From assembly GCA_964036315.1 (NCBI GenBank), contig OZ038517.1, positions 16,311,713 to 16,375,712 on the forward strand: a DNA stretch of 64,000 nt, given 5' to 3'. Position numbers and translations under genes: made by a program. Under the pieces are notes generated by a model. The model saw only the letters and a program-made list of their open reading frames with translations. It was not told where the DNA came from and ran no database searches. Positions 12,281 through 26,580 of this stretch are shown one piece after another. Positions within the stretch are counted from its first letter, which is position 1, and every line of letters begins with the position of its first letter. Source of the stretch: Acanthosepion esculentum (Eukaryota; Mollusca; Cephalopoda; Sepiida; Sepiidae).

Positions 12281-14964
12281 ATAGAAATAATGAAGAGTGG
12301 ATCTGGCCAGAGGGTTGGGATAAAAACCATCAATAATAAGATGGAATCAAACTAGTAATAAAACAATAGGAATAATGAAGAGTGGATCTGGCCAGAGGGT
12401 TGGGATAAAAAGCATCAATAATAAGATGGAATCAAACTAGTAATAAAACAATAGGAATAATGAAGAGTGGATCTGGCCAGAGGGTTGGGATAAAAAGCAT
12501 CAATAATAAGATGGAATCAAACTAGTAATAAAACAATAGGAATAATGAAGAGTGGATCTGGCCAGAGGGTTGGGATAAAAAGCATCAATAATAAGATGGA
12601 ATCAAACTAGTAATAAAATAATAGGAATAATGAAGAGTGGATCTGGCCAGAGGGTTGGGATAAAAAGCATCAATAATAAGATGGAATGAAACTAGTAATA
12701 AAATAATAGGAATAATGAAGAGTGGATCTGGCCAGAGGGTTGGGATAAAAAGCATCAATAATAAGATGGAATCAAACTAGTAATAAAATAATAGGAATAA
12801 TGAAGAGTGGATCTGGCCAGAGGGTTGGGATAAAAAGCATCAATAATAAGATGGAATCAAACTAGTAATAAAATAATAGGAATAATGAAGAGTGGATCTG
12901 GCCAGAGGGTTGGGATAAAAAGCATCAATAATAAGATGGAATCAAACTAGTAATAAAATAATAGAAATAATGAAGAGTGGATCTGGCCAGAGGGTTGGGA
13001 TAAAAACCATCAATAATAAGATGGAATCAAACTAGTAATAAAACAATAGGAATAATGAAGAGTGGATCTGGCCAGAGGGTTGGGATAAAAAGCATCAATA
13101 ATAAGATGGAATCAAACTAGTAATAAAATAATAAGAATAATGAAGAGTGGATCTGGCCAGAGGGTTGGGATAAAAAGCATCAATAATAAGATGGAATCAA
13201 ACTAGTAATAAAACAATAGGAATAATGAAGAGTGGATCTGGCCAGAGGGTTGGGATAAAAAGCATCAATAATAAGATGGAATCAAACTAGTAATAAAACA
13301 ATAGGAATAATGAAGAGTGGATCTGGCCAGAGGGTTGGGATAAAAAGCATCAATAATAAGATGGAATCAAACTAGTAATAAAACAATAGGAATAATGAAG
13401 AGTGGATCTGGCCAGAGGGTTGGGATAAAAAGCATCAATAATAAGATGGAATCAAACTAGTAATAAAATAATAGGAATAATGAAGAGTGGATCTGGCCAG
13501 AGGGTTGGGATAAAAAGCATCAATAATAAGATGGAATGAAACTAGTAATAAAATAATAGGAATAATGAAGAGTGGATCTGGCCAGAGGGTTGGGATAAAA
13601 AGCATCAATAATAAGATGGAATGAAACTAGTAATAAAATAATAGGAATAATGAAGAGTGGATCTGGCCAGAGGGTTGGGATAAAAAGCATCAATAATAAG
13701 ATGGAATCAAACTAGTAATAAAATAATAGGAATAATGAAGAGTGGATCTGGCCAGAGGGTTGGGATAAAAAGCATCAATAATAAGATGGAATGAAACTAG
13801 TAATAAAATAATAGGAATAATGAAGAGTGGATCTGGCCAGAGGGTTGGGATAAAAAGCATCAATAATAAGATGGAATGAAACTAGTAATAAAATAATAGG
13901 AATAATGAAGAGTGGATCTGGCCAGAGGGTTGGGATAAAAAGCATCAATAATAAGATGGAATCAAACTAGTAATAAAATAATAGGAATAATGAAGAGTGG
14001 ATCTGGCCAGAGGGTTGGGATAAAAAGCATCAATAATAAGATGGAATCAAACTAGTAATAAAACAATAGGAATAATGAAGAGTGGATCTGGCCTGAGTGT
14101 TGGGATAAAAAGCATCAATAATAAGATGGAATCAAACTAGTAATAAAATAATAGGAATAATGAAGAGTGGATCTGGCCAGAGGGTTGGGATAAAAAGCAT
14201 CAATAATAAGATGGAATGAAACTAGTAATAAAATAATAGAAATAATGAAGAGTGGATCTGGCCAGAGGGTTGGGATAAAAACCATCAATAATAAGATGGA
14301 ATCAAACTAGTAATAAAACAATAGGAATAATGAAGAGTGGATCTGGCCAGAGGGTTGGGATAAAAAGCATCAATAATAAGATGGAATCAAACTAGTAATA
14401 AAACAATAGGAATAATGAAGAGTGGATCTGGCCAGAGGGTTGGGATAAAAAGCATCAATAATAAGATGGAATCAAACTAGAAATAAAACAATAGGAATAA
14501 TGAAGAGTGGATCTGGCCAGAGGGTTGGGATAAAAACCATCAATAATAAGATGGAATCAAACTAGTAATAAAACAATAGGAATAATGAAGAGTGGATCTG
14601 GCCAGAGGGTTGGGATAAAAAGCATCAATAATAAGATGGAATCAAACTAGTAATAAAACAATAGGAATAATGAAGAGTGGATCTGGCCAGAGGGTTGGGA
14701 TAAAAAGCATCAATAATAAGATGGAATCAAACTAGTAATAAAACAATAGGAATAATGAAGAGTGGATCTGGCCAGAGGGTTGGGATAAAAAGCATCAATA
14801 ATAAGATGGAATCAAACTAGTAATAAAACAATAGGAATAATGAAGAGTGGATCTGGCCAGAGGGTTGGGATAAAAAGCATCAATAATAAGATGGAATCAA
14901 ACTAGAAATAAAACAATAGGAATAATGAAGAGTGGATCTGGCCAGAGGGTTGGGATAAAAACCA
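11310..14964. repeat. 43-monomer (3,655 bp) tandem duplication, copy 1
   Basis: Seven rare markers recur exactly 3,655 bp downstream: ATAGAAATAA at 12281, 12961 and 14236; ATAAGAATAA at 13131; GCCTGAGTGT at 14091; CTAGAAATAAA at 14481 and 14906. Their partners are 15936, 16616, 17891, 16786, 17746, 18136 and 18561. The left limit is set by disagreements at about 11250-11305 (phases 34 and 5) and the right limit by where copy 2 begins. Boundaries are good to about one monomer. Confidence 0.92.
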
Positions 14965-17900
14965 TCAATAATAAGATGGAATCAAACTAGTAATAAAACA
15001 ATAGGAATAATGAAGAGTGGATCTGGCCAGAGGGTTGGGATAAAAAGCATCAATAATAAGATGGAATCAAACTAGTAATAAAACAATAGGAATAATGAAG
15101 AGTGGATCTGGCCAGAGGGTTGGGATAAAAAGCATCAATAATAAGATGGAATCAAACTAGTAATAAAATAATAGGAATAATGAAGAGTGGATCTGGCCAG
15201 AGGGTTGGGATAAAAAGCATCAATAATAAGATGGAATGAAACTAGTAATAAAATAATAGGAATAATGAAGAGTGGATCTGGCCAGAGGGTTGGGATAAAA
15301 AGCATCAATAATAAGATGGAATGAAACTAGTAATAAAATAATAGGAATAATGAAGAGTGGATCTGGCCAGAGGGTTGGGATAAAAAGCATCAATAATAAG
15401 ATGGAATCAAACTAGTAATAAAATAATAGGAATAATGAAGAGTGGATCTGGCCAGAGGGTTGGGATAAAAAGCATCAATAATAAGATGGAATGAAACTAG
15501 TAATAAAATAATAGGAATAATGAAGAGTGGATCTGGCCAGAGGGTTGGGATAAAAAGCATCAATAATAAGATGGAATGAAACTAGTAATAAAATAATAGG
15601 AATAATGAAGAGTGGATCTGGCCAGAGGGTTGGGATAAAAAGCATCAATAATAAGATGGAATCAAACTAGTAATAAAATAATAGGAATAATGAAGAGTGG
15701 ATCTGGCCAGAGGGTTGGGATAAAAAGCATCAATAATAAGATGGAATCAAACTAGTAATAAAACAATAGGAATAATGAAGAGTGGATCTGGCCAGAGGGT
15801 TGGGATAAAAAGCATCAATAATAAGATGGAATCAAACTAGTAATAAAATAATAGGAATAATGAAGAGTGGATCTGGCCAGAGGGTTGGGATAAAAAGCAT
15901 CAATAATAAGATGGAATGAAACTAGTAATAAAATAATAGAAATAATGAAGAGTGGATCTGGCCAGAGGGTTGGGATAAAAACCATCAATAATAAGATGGA
16001 ATCAAACTAGTAATAAAACAATAGGAATAATGAAGAGTGGATCTGGCCAGAGGGTTGGGATAAAAAGCATCAATAATAAGATGGAATCAAACTAGTAATA
16101 AAACAATAGGAATAATGAAGAGTGGATCTGGCCAGAGGGTTGGGATAAAAAGCATCAATAATAAGATGGAATCAAACTAGTAATAAAACAATAGGAATAA
16201 TGAAGAGTGGATCTGGCCAGAGGGTTGGGATAAAAAGCATCAATAATAAGATGGAATCAAACTAGTAATAAAATAATAGGAATAATGAAGAGTGGATCTG
16301 GCCAGAGGGTTGGGATAAAAAGCATCAATAATAAGATGGAATGAAACTAGTAATAAAATAATAGGAATAATGAAGAGTGGATCTGGCCAGAGGGTTGGGA
16401 TAAAAAGCATCAATAATAAGATGGAATCAAACTAGTAATAAAATAATAGGAATAATGAAGAGTGGATCTGGCCAGAGGGTTGGGATAAAAAGCATCAATA
16501 ATAAGATGGAATCAAACTAGTAATAAAATAATAGGAATAATGAAGAGTGGATCTGGCCAGAGGGTTGGGATAAAAAGCATCAATAATAAGATGGAATCAA
16601 ACTAGTAATAAAATAATAGAAATAATGAAGAGTGGATCTGGCCAGAGGGTTGGGATAAAAACCATCAATAATAAGATGGAATCAAACTAGTAATAAAACA
16701 ATAGGAATAATGAAGAGTGGATCTGGCCAGAGGGTTGGGATAAAAAGCATCAATAATAAGATGGAATCAAACTAGTAATAAAATAATAAGAATAATGAAG
16801 AGTGGATCTGGCCAGAGGGTTGGGATAAAAAGCATCAATAATAAGATGGAATCAAACTAGTAATAAAACAATAGGAATAATGAAGAGTGGATCTGGCCAG
16901 AGGGTTGGGATAAAAAGCATCAATAATAAGATGGAATCAAACTAGTAATAAAACAATAGGAATAATGAAGAGTGGATCTGGCCAGAGGGTTGGGATAAAA
17001 AGCATCAATAATAAGATGGAATCAAACTAGTAATAAAACAATAGGAATAATGAAGAGTGGATCTGGCCAGAGGGTTGGGATAAAAAGCATCAATAATAAG
17101 ATGGAATCAAACTAGTAATAAAATAATAGGAATAATGAAGAGTGGATCTGGCCAGAGGGTTGGGATAAAAAGCATCAATAATAAGATGGAATGAAACTAG
17201 TAATAAAATAATAGGAATAATGAAGAGTGGATCTGGCCAGAGGGTTGGGATAAAAAGCATCAATAATAAGATGGAATGAAACTAGTAATAAAATAATAGG
17301 AATAATGAAGAGTGGATCTGGCCAGAGGGTTGGGATAAAAAGCATCAATAATAAGATGGAATCAAACTAGTAATAAAATAATAGGAATAATGAAGAGTGG
17401 ATCTGGCCAGAGGGTTGGGATAAAAAGCATCAATAATAAGATGGAATGAAACTAGTAATAAAATAATAGGAATAATGAAGAGTGGATCTGGCCAGAGGGT
17501 TGGGATAAAAAGCATCAATAATAAGATGGAATGAAACTAGTAATAAAATAATAGGAATAATGAAGAGTGGATCTGGCCAGAGGGTTGGGATAAAAAGCAT
17601 CAATAATAAGATGGAATCAAACTAGTAATAAAATAATAGGAATAATGAAGAGTGGATCTGGCCAGAGGGTTGGGATAAAAAGCATCAATAATAAGATGGA
17701 ATCAAACTAGTAATAAAACAATAGGAATAATGAAGAGTGGATCTGGCCTGAGTGTTGGGATAAAAAGCATCAATAATAAGATGGAATCAAACTAGTAATA
17801 AAATAATAGGAATAATGAAGAGTGGATCTGGCCAGAGGGTTGGGATAAAAAGCATCAATAATAAGATGGAATGAAACTAGTAATAAAATAATAGAAATAA

Positions 17901-18619
17901 TGAAGAGTGGATCTGGCCAGAGGGTTGGGATAAAAACCATCAATAATAAGATGGAATCAAACTAGTAATAAAACAATAGGAATAATGAAGAGTGGATCTG
18001 GCCAGAGGGTTGGGATAAAAAGCATCAATAATAAGATGGAATCAAACTAGTAATAAAACAATAGGAATAATGAAGAGTGGATCTGGCCAGAGGGTTGGGA
18101 TAAAAAGCATCAATAATAAGATGGAATCAAACTAGAAATAAAACAATAGGAATAATGAAGAGTGGATCTGGCCAGAGGGTTGGGATAAAAACCATCAATA
18201 ATAAGATGGAATCAAACTAGTAATAAAACAATAGGAATAATGAAGAGTGGATCTGGCCAGAGGGTTGGGATAAAAAGCATCAATAATAAGATGGAATCAA
18301 ACTAGTAATAAAACAATAGGAATAATGAAGAGTGGATCTGGCCAGAGGGTTGGGATAAAAAGCATCAATAATAAGATGGAATCAAACTAGTAATAAAACA
18401 ATAGGAATAATGAAGAGTGGATCTGGCCAGAGGGTTGGGATAAAAAGCATCAATAATAAGATGGAATCAAACTAGTAATAAAACAATAGGAATAATGAAG
18501 AGTGGATCTGGCCAGAGGGTTGGGATAAAAAGCATCAATAATAAGATGGAATCAAACTAGAAATAAAACAATAGGAATAATGAAGAGTGGATCTGGCCAG
18601 AGGGTTGGGATAAAAACCA
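14965..18619. repeat. 43-monomer (3,655 bp) tandem duplication, copy 2
   Basis: All markers listed for 11310-14964 reappear here in the same order and spacing, and the identity runs on to about 18725, where CTAGAAATAAA at 18731 has no partner. The two copies look near-identical to the eye over 3.6 kb, so this is one of the younger large events in the window, unless the assembly duplicated it in error. Confidence 0.92.
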
Positions 18620-18999
18620 TCAATAATAAGATGGAATCAAACTAGTAATAAAACAATAGGAATAATGAAGAGTGGATCTGGCCAGAGGGTTGGGATAAAA
18701 AGCATCAATAATAAGATGGAATCAAACTAGAAATAAAACAATAGGAATAATGAAGAGTGGATCTGGCCAGAGGGTTGGGTTAAAAACCATCAATAATAAG
18801 ATGGAATCAAACTAGTAATAAAACAATAGGAATAATGAAGAGTGGATCTGGCCAGAGGGTTGGGATAAAAACCATCAATAATAAGATGGAATCAAACTAG
18901 TAATAAAACAATAGGAATAATGAAGAGTGGATCTGGCCAGAGGGTTGGGATAAAAACCATCAATAATAAGATGGAATCAAACTAGTAATAAAACAATAG

Positions 19000-21719
19000 G
19001 AATAATGAAGAGTGGATCTGGCCAGAGGGTTGGGATAAAAAGCATCAATAATAAGATGGAATCAAACTAGTAATAAAACAATAGGAATAATGAAGAGTGG
19101 ATCTGGCCAGAGGGTTGGGATAAAAAGCATCAATAATAAGATGGAATCAAACTAGAAATAAAACAATAGGAATAATGAAGAGTGGATCTGGCCAGAGGGT
19201 TGGGATAAAAAGCATCAATAATAAGATGGAATCAAACTAGTAATAAAACAATAGGAATAATGAAGAGTGGATCTGGCCAGAGGGTTGGGATAAAAAGCAT
19301 CAATAATAAGATGGAATCAAACTAGTAATAAAACAATAGGAATAATGAAGAGTGGATCTGGCCAGAGGGTTGGGATAAAAAGCATCAATAATAAGATGGA
19401 ATCAAACTAGTAATAAAACAATAGGAATAATGAAGAGTGGATCTGGCCAGAGGGTTGGGATAAAAAGCATCAATAATAAGATGGAATAAAACTAGTAATA
19501 AAACAATAGGAATAATGAAGAGTGGATCTGGCCAGAGGGTTGGGATAAAAAGCATCAATAATAAGATGGAATCAAACTAGTAATAAAACAATAGGAATAA
19601 TGAAGAGTGGATCTGGCCAGAGGGTTGGGATAAAAAGCATCAATAATAAGATGGAATCAAACTAGTAATAAAACAATAGGAATAATGAAGAGTGGATCTG
19701 GCCAGAGGGTTGGGATAAAAAGCATCAATAATAAGATGGAATCAAACTAGTAATAAAATAATAGGAATAATGAAGAGTGGATCTGGCCAGAGGGTTGGGA
19801 TAAAAAGCATCAATAATAAGATGGAATCAAACTAGTAATAAAACAATAGGAATAATGAAGAGTGGATCTGGCCAGAGGGTTGGGATAAAAAGCATCAATA
19901 ATAAGATGGAATCAAACTAGTAATAAAATAATAGGAATAATGAAGAGTGGATCTGGCCAGAGGGTTGGGATAAAAAGCATCAATAATAAGATGGAATGAA
20001 ACTAGTAATAAAATAATAGAAATAATGAAGAGTGGATCTGGCCAGAGGGTTGGGATAAAAACCATCAATAATAAGATGGAATCAAACTAGTAATAAAACA
20101 ATAGGAATAATGAAGAGTGGATCTGGCCAGAGGGTTGGGATAAAAAGCATCAATAATAAGATGGAATCAAACTAGTAATAAAACAATAGGAATAATGAAG
20201 AGTGGATCTGGCCAGAGGGTTGGGATAAAAAGCATCAATAATAAGATGGAATCAAACTAGTAATAAAACAATAGGAATAATGAAGAGTGGATCTGGCAAG
20301 AGGGTTGGGATAAAAAGCATCAATAATAAGATGGAATCAAACTAGTAATAAAATAATAGGAATAATGAAGAGTGGATCTGGCCAGAGGGTTGGGATAAAA
20401 AGCATCAATAATAAGATGGAATGAAACTAGTAATAAAACAATAGGAATAATGAAGAGTGGATCTGGCCAGAGGGTTGGGATAAAAAGCATCAATAATAAG
20501 ATGGAATCAAACTAGTAATAAAACAATAGGAATAATGAAGAGTGGATCTGGCCAGAGGGTTGGGATAAAAAGCATCAATAATAAGATGGAATCAAACTAG
20601 TAATAAAACAATAGGAATAATGAAGAGTGGATCTGGCCAGAGGGTTGGGATAAAAAGCATCAATAATAAGATGGAATCAAACTAGTAATAAAACAATAGG
20701 AATAATGAAGAGTGGATCTGGCCAGAGGGTTGGGATAAAAAGCATCAATAATAAGATGGAATGAAACTAGTAATAAAACAATAGGAATAATGAAGAGTGG
20801 ATCTGGCCAGAGGGTTGGGATAAAAAGCATCAATAATAAGATGGAATGAAACTAGTAATAAAACAATAGGAATAATGAAGAGTGGATCTGGCCAGAGGGT
20901 TGGGATAAAAACCATCAATAATAAGATGGAATCAAACTAGTAATAAAACAATAGGAATAATGAAGAGTGGATCTGGCCAGAGGGTTGGGATAAAAACCAT
21001 CAATAATAAGATGGAATCAAACTAGTAATAAAACAATAGGAATAATGAAGAGTGGATCTGGCCAGAGGGTTGGGATAAAAACCATCAATAATAAGATGGA
21101 ATCAAACTAGTAATAAAACAATAGGAATAATGAAGAGTGGATCTGGCCAGAGGGTTGGGATAAAAACCATCAATAATAAGATGGAATCAAACTAGTAATA
21201 AAACAATAGGAATAATGAAGAGTGGATCTGGCCAGAGGGTTGGGATAAAAACCATCAATAATAAGATGGAATCAAACTAGTAATAAAACAATAGGAATAA
21301 TGAAGAGTGGATCTGGCCAGAGGGTTGGGATAAAAACCATCAATAATAAGATGGAATCAAACTAGTAATAAAACAATAGGAATAATGAAGAGTGGATCTG
21401 GCCAGAGGGTTGGGATAAAAACCATCAATAATAAGATGTTATCAAACTAGAAATAAAACAATAGGAATAATGAAGAGTGGATCTGGCCAGAGGGTTGGGA
21501 TAAAAACCATCAATAATAAGATGGAATCAAACTAGTAATAAAACAATAGGAATAATGAAGAGTGGATCTGGCCAGAGGGTTGGGATAAAAAGCATCAATA
21601 ATAAGATGGAATGAAACTAGTAATAAAACAATAGGAATAATGAAGAGTGGATCTGGCCAGAGGGTTGGGATAAAAAGCATCAATAATAAGATGGAATCAA
21701 ACTAGTAATAAAACAATAG
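19000..21719. repeat. 32-monomer (2,720 bp) tandem duplication, copy 1
   Basis: CTAGAAATA at 19156, GGAATAAAAC at 19481, ATAGAAATAA at 20016 and GCAAGAGGG at 20296 each recur 2,720 bp later, at 21876, 22201, 22736 and 23016. The left edge is about 18960-19030, where phase-5 states stop agreeing. Between 20.9 and 21.5 kb every monomer has C at phase 5, a local run of one variant that is not copied. Confidence 0.9.
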
Positions 21720-23475
21720 GAATAATGAAGAGTGGATCTGGCCAGAGGGTTGGGATAAAAAGCATCAATAATAAGATGGAATCAAACTAGTAATAAAACA
21801 ATAGGAATAATGAAGAGTGGATCTGGCCAGAGGGTTGGGATAAAAAGCATCAATAATAAGATGGAATCAAACTAGAAATAAAACAATAGGAATAATGAAG
21901 AGTGGATCTGGCCAGAGGGTTGGGATAAAAAGCATCAATAATAAGATGGAATCAAACTAGTAATAAAACAATAGGAATAATCAAGAGTGGATCTGGCCAG
22001 AGGGTTGGGATAAAAAGCATCAATAATAAGATGGAATCAAACTAGTAATAAAACAATAGGAATAATGAAGAGTGGATCTGGCCAGAGGGTTGGGATAAAA
22101 AGCATCAATAATAAGATGGAATCAAACTAGTAATAAAACAATAGGAATAATGAAGAGTGGATCTGGCCAGAGGGTTGGGATAAAAAGCATCAATAATAAG
22201 ATGGAATAAAACTAGTAATAAAACAATAGGAATAATGAAGAGTGGATCTGGCCAGAGGGTTGGGATAAAAAGCATCAATAATAAGATGGAATCAAACTAG
22301 TAATAAAACAATAGGAATAATGAAGAGTGGATCTGGCCAGAGGGTTGGGATAAAAAGCATCAATAATAAGATGGAATCAAACTAGTAATAAAACAATAGG
22401 AATAATGAAGAGTGGATCTGGCCAGAGGGTTGGGATAAAAAGCATCAATAATAAGATGGAATCAAACTAGTAATAAAATAATAGGAATAATGAAGAGTGG
22501 ATCTGGCCAGAGGGTTGGGATAAAAAGCATCAATAATAAGATGGAATCAAACTAGTAATAAAACAATAGGAATAATGAAGAGTGGATCTGGCCAGAGGGT
22601 TGGGATAAAAAGCATCAATAATAAGATGGAATCAAACTAGTAATAAAATAATAGGAATAATGAAGAGTGGATCTGGCCAGAGGGTTGGGATAAAAAGCAT
22701 CAATAATAAGATGGAATGAAACTAGTAATAAAATAATAGAAATAATGAAGAGTGGATCTGGCCAGAGGGTTGGGATAAAAACCATCAATAATAAGATGGA
22801 ATCAAACTAGTAATAAAACAATAGGAATAATGAAGAGTGGATCTGGCCAGAGGGTTGGGATAAAAAGCATCAATAATAAGATGGAATCAAACTAGTAATA
22901 AAACAATAGGAATAATGAAGAGTGGATCTGGCCAGAGGGTTGGGATAAAAAGCATCAATAATAAGATGGAATCAAACTAGTAATAAAACAATAGGAATAA
23001 TGAAGAGTGGATCTGGCAAGAGGGTTGGGATAAAAAGCATCAATAATAAGATGGAATCAAACTAGTAATAAAATAATAGGAATAATGAAGAGTGGATCTG
23101 GCCAGAGGGTTGGGATAAAAAGCATCAATAATAAGATGGAATGAAACTAGTAATAAAACAATAGGAATAATGAAGAGTGGATCTGGCCAGAGGGTTGGGA
23201 TAAAAAGCATCAATAATAAGATGGAATCAAACTAGTAATAAAACAATAGGAATAATGAAGAGTGGATCTGGCCAGAGGGTTGGGATAAAAAGCATCAATA
23301 ATAAGATGGAATCAAACTAGTAATAAAACAATAGGAATAATGAAGAGTGGATCTGGCCAGAGGGTTGGGATAAAAAGCATCAATAATAAGATGGAATCAA
23401 ACTAGTAATAAAACAATAGGAATAATGAAGAGTGGATCTGGCCAGAGGGTTGGGATAAAAAGCATCAATAATAAG
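21720..23475. repeat. 32-monomer duplication, copy 2 (matching part)
   Basis: This stretch carries the four markers of 19000-21719 at a constant 2,720-bp offset. The match fails at about 23480, where phase 26 and phase 42 states differ from 20760. An extra 10-monomer (850 bp) copy follows: ATAGAAATAA 22736 to 23586 and GCAAGAGGG 23016 to 23866, with one disagreement (phase 26 near 23051 versus 23901). Confidence 0.88.
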
Positions 23476-23999
23476 ATGGAATCAAACTAGTAATAAAATA
23501 ATAGGAATAATGAAGAGTGGATCTGGCCAGAGGGTTGGGATAAAAAGCATCAATAATAAGATGGAATGAAACTAGTAATAAAATAATAGAAATAATGAAG
23601 AGTGGATCTGGCCAGAGGGTTGGGATAAAAACCATCAATAATAAGATGGAATCAAACTAGTAATAAAACAATAGGAATAATGAAGAGTGGATCTGGCCAG
23701 AGGGTTGGGATAAAAAGCATCAATAATAAGATGGAATCAAACTAGTAATAAAACAATAGGAATAATGAAGAGTGGATCTGGCCAGAGGGTTGGGATAAAA
23801 AGCATCAATAATAAGATGGAATCAAACTAGTAATAAAACAATAGGAATAATGAAGAGTGGATCTGGCAAGAGGGTTGGGATAAAAAGCATCAATAATAAG
23901 ATGGAATGAAACTAGTAATAAAATAATAGGAATAATGAAGAGTGGATCTGGCCAGAGGGTTGGGATAAAAAGCATCAATAATAAGATGGAATGAAACTA

Positions 24000-25226
24000 G
24001 TAATAAAACAATAGGAATAATGAAGAGTGGATCTGGCCAGAGGGTTGGGATAAAAAGCATCAATAATAAGATGGAATCAAACTAGTAATAAAACAATAGG
24101 AATAATGAAGAGTGGATCTGGCCAGAGGGTTGGGATAAAAAGCATCAATAATAAGATGGAATCAAACTAGTAATAAAACAATAGGAATAATGAAGAGTGG
24201 ATCTGGCCAGAGGGTTGGGATAAAAAGCATCAATAATAAGATGGAATCAAACTAGTAATAAAACAATAGGAATAATGAAGAGTGGATCTGGCCAGAGGGT
24301 TGGGATAAAAAGCATCAATAATAAGATGGAATCAAACTAGTAATAAAACAATAGGAATAATGAAGAGTGGATCTGGCCAGAGGGTTGGGATAAAAAGCAT
24401 CAATAATAAGATGGAATCAAACTAGTAATAAAACAATAGGAATAATGAAGAGTGGATCTGGCCAGAGGGTTGGGATAAAAAGCATCAATAATAAGATGGA
24501 ATCAAACTAGTAATAAAACAATAGGAATAATGAAGAGTGGATCTGGCCAGAGGGTTGGGATAAAAAGCATCAATAATAAGATGGAATCAAACTAGTAATA
24601 AAACAATAGGAATAATGAAGAGTGGATCTGGCCAGAGGGTTGGGATAAAAAGCATCAATAATAAGATGGAATCAAACTAGTAATAAAACAATAGGAATAA
24701 TGAAGAGTGGATCTGGCCAGAGGGTTGGGATAAAAAGCATCAATAATAAGATGGAATCAAACTAGTAATAAAACAATAGGAATAATGAAGAGTGGATCTG
24801 GCCAGAGGGTTGGGATAAAAAGCATCAATAATAAGATGGAATCAAACTAGTAATAAAACAATAGGAATAATGAAGAGTGGATCTGGCCAGAGGGTTGGGA
24901 TAAAAAGCATCAATAATAAGATGGAATCAAACTAGTAATAAAACAATAGGAATAATGAAGAGTGGATCTGGCCAGAGGGTTGGGATAAAAAGCATCAATA
25001 ATAAGATGGAATCAAACTAGTAATAAAACAATAGGAATAATGAAGAGTGGATCTGGCCAGAGGGTTGGGATAAAAAGCATCAATAATAAGATGGAATCAA
25101 ACTAGTAATAAAACAATAGGAATAATGAAGAGTGGATCTGGCCAGAGGGTTGGGATAAAAAGCATCAATAATAAGATGGAATCAAACTAGTAATAAAACA
25201 ATAGGAATAATGAAGAGTGGATCTGG
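24000..25226. repeat. Run of about 14 identical monomers
   Basis: From just after a G26 monomer to the GCAAGAGGG variant at 25226, every monomer I read is the same G5/C26/C42 type with no difference at all. It is the most homogeneous segment of the window. Single-monomer amplification or local gene conversion would give this. Confidence 0.9.
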
Positions 25227-25554
25227 CAAGAGGGTTGGGATAAAAAGCATCAATAATAAGATGGAATCAAACTAGTAATAAAACAATAGGAATAATGAAG
25301 AGTGGATCTGGCAAGAGGGTTGGGATAAAAAGCATCAATAATAAGATGGAATCAAACTAGTAATAAAACAATAGGAATAATGAAGAGTGGATCTGGCCAG
25401 AGGGTTGGGATAAAAAGCATCAATAATAAGATGGAATCAAACTAGTAATAAAACAATAGGAATAATGAAGAGTGGATCTGGCAAGAGGGTTGGGATAAAA
25501 ACCATCAATAATAAGATGGAATCAAACTAGTAATAAAATAATAGGAATAATGAA

Positions 25555-26580
25555 GAGTGGATCTGGCCAGAGGGTTGGGATAAAAAGCATCAATAATAAG
25601 ATGGAATCAAACTAGTAATAAAATAATAGGAATAATGAAGAGTTGATCTGGCCAGAGGGTTGGGATAAAAAGCATCAATAATAAGATGGAATCAAACTAG
25701 TAATAAAATAATAGGAATAATGAAGAGTGGATCTGGCCAGAGGGTTGGGATAAAAACCATCAATAATAAGATGGAATCAAACTAGTAATAAAACAATAGG
25801 AATAATGAAGAGTGGATCTGGCCAGAGGGTTGGGATAAAAAGCATCAATAATAAGATGGAATCAAACTAGTAATAAAACAATAGCAATAATGAAGAGTGG
25901 ATCTGGCCAGAGGGTTGGGATAAAAAGCATCAATAATAAGATGGAATCAAACTAGTAATAAAACAATAGGAATAATGAAGAGTGGATCTGGCCAGGGGGT
26001 TGGGATAAAAAGCATCAATAATAAGATGGAATCAAACTAGTAATAAAATAATAGGAATAATGAAGAGTGGATCTGGCCAGAGGGTTGGGATAAAAAGCAT
26101 CAATAATAAGATGGAATCAAACTAGTAATAAAATAATAGGAATAATGAAGAGTTGATCTGGCCAGAGGGTTGGGATAAAAAGCATCAATAATAAGATGGA
26201 ATCAAACTAGTAATAAAATAATAGGAATAATGAAGAGTGGATCTGGCCAGAGGGTTGGGATAAAAACCATCAATAATAAGATGGAATCAAACTAGTAATA
26301 AAACAATAGGAATAATGAAGAGTGGATCTGGCCAGATGGTTGGGATAAAAAGCATCAATAATAAGATGGAATCAAACTAGTAATAAAACAATAGCAATAA
26401 TGAAGAGTGGATCTGGCCAGAGGGTTGGGATAAAAAGCATCAATAATAAGATGGAATGAAACTAGTAATAAAATAATAGGAATAATGAAGAGTGGATCTG
26501 GCCAGAGGGTTGGGATAAAAAGCATCAATAATAAGATGGAATCAAACTAGTAATAAAACAATAGGAATAATGAAGAGTGG
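25555..26580. repeat. 6-monomer (510 bp) tandem duplication
   Basis: AGTTGATCTG at 25641 and ATAGCAATAA at 25881 recur 510 bp later at 26151 and 26391. Additional single copies of each marker occur at 27001 and 27171, and at 26646, so smaller secondary rearrangements followed. Confidence 0.85.
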
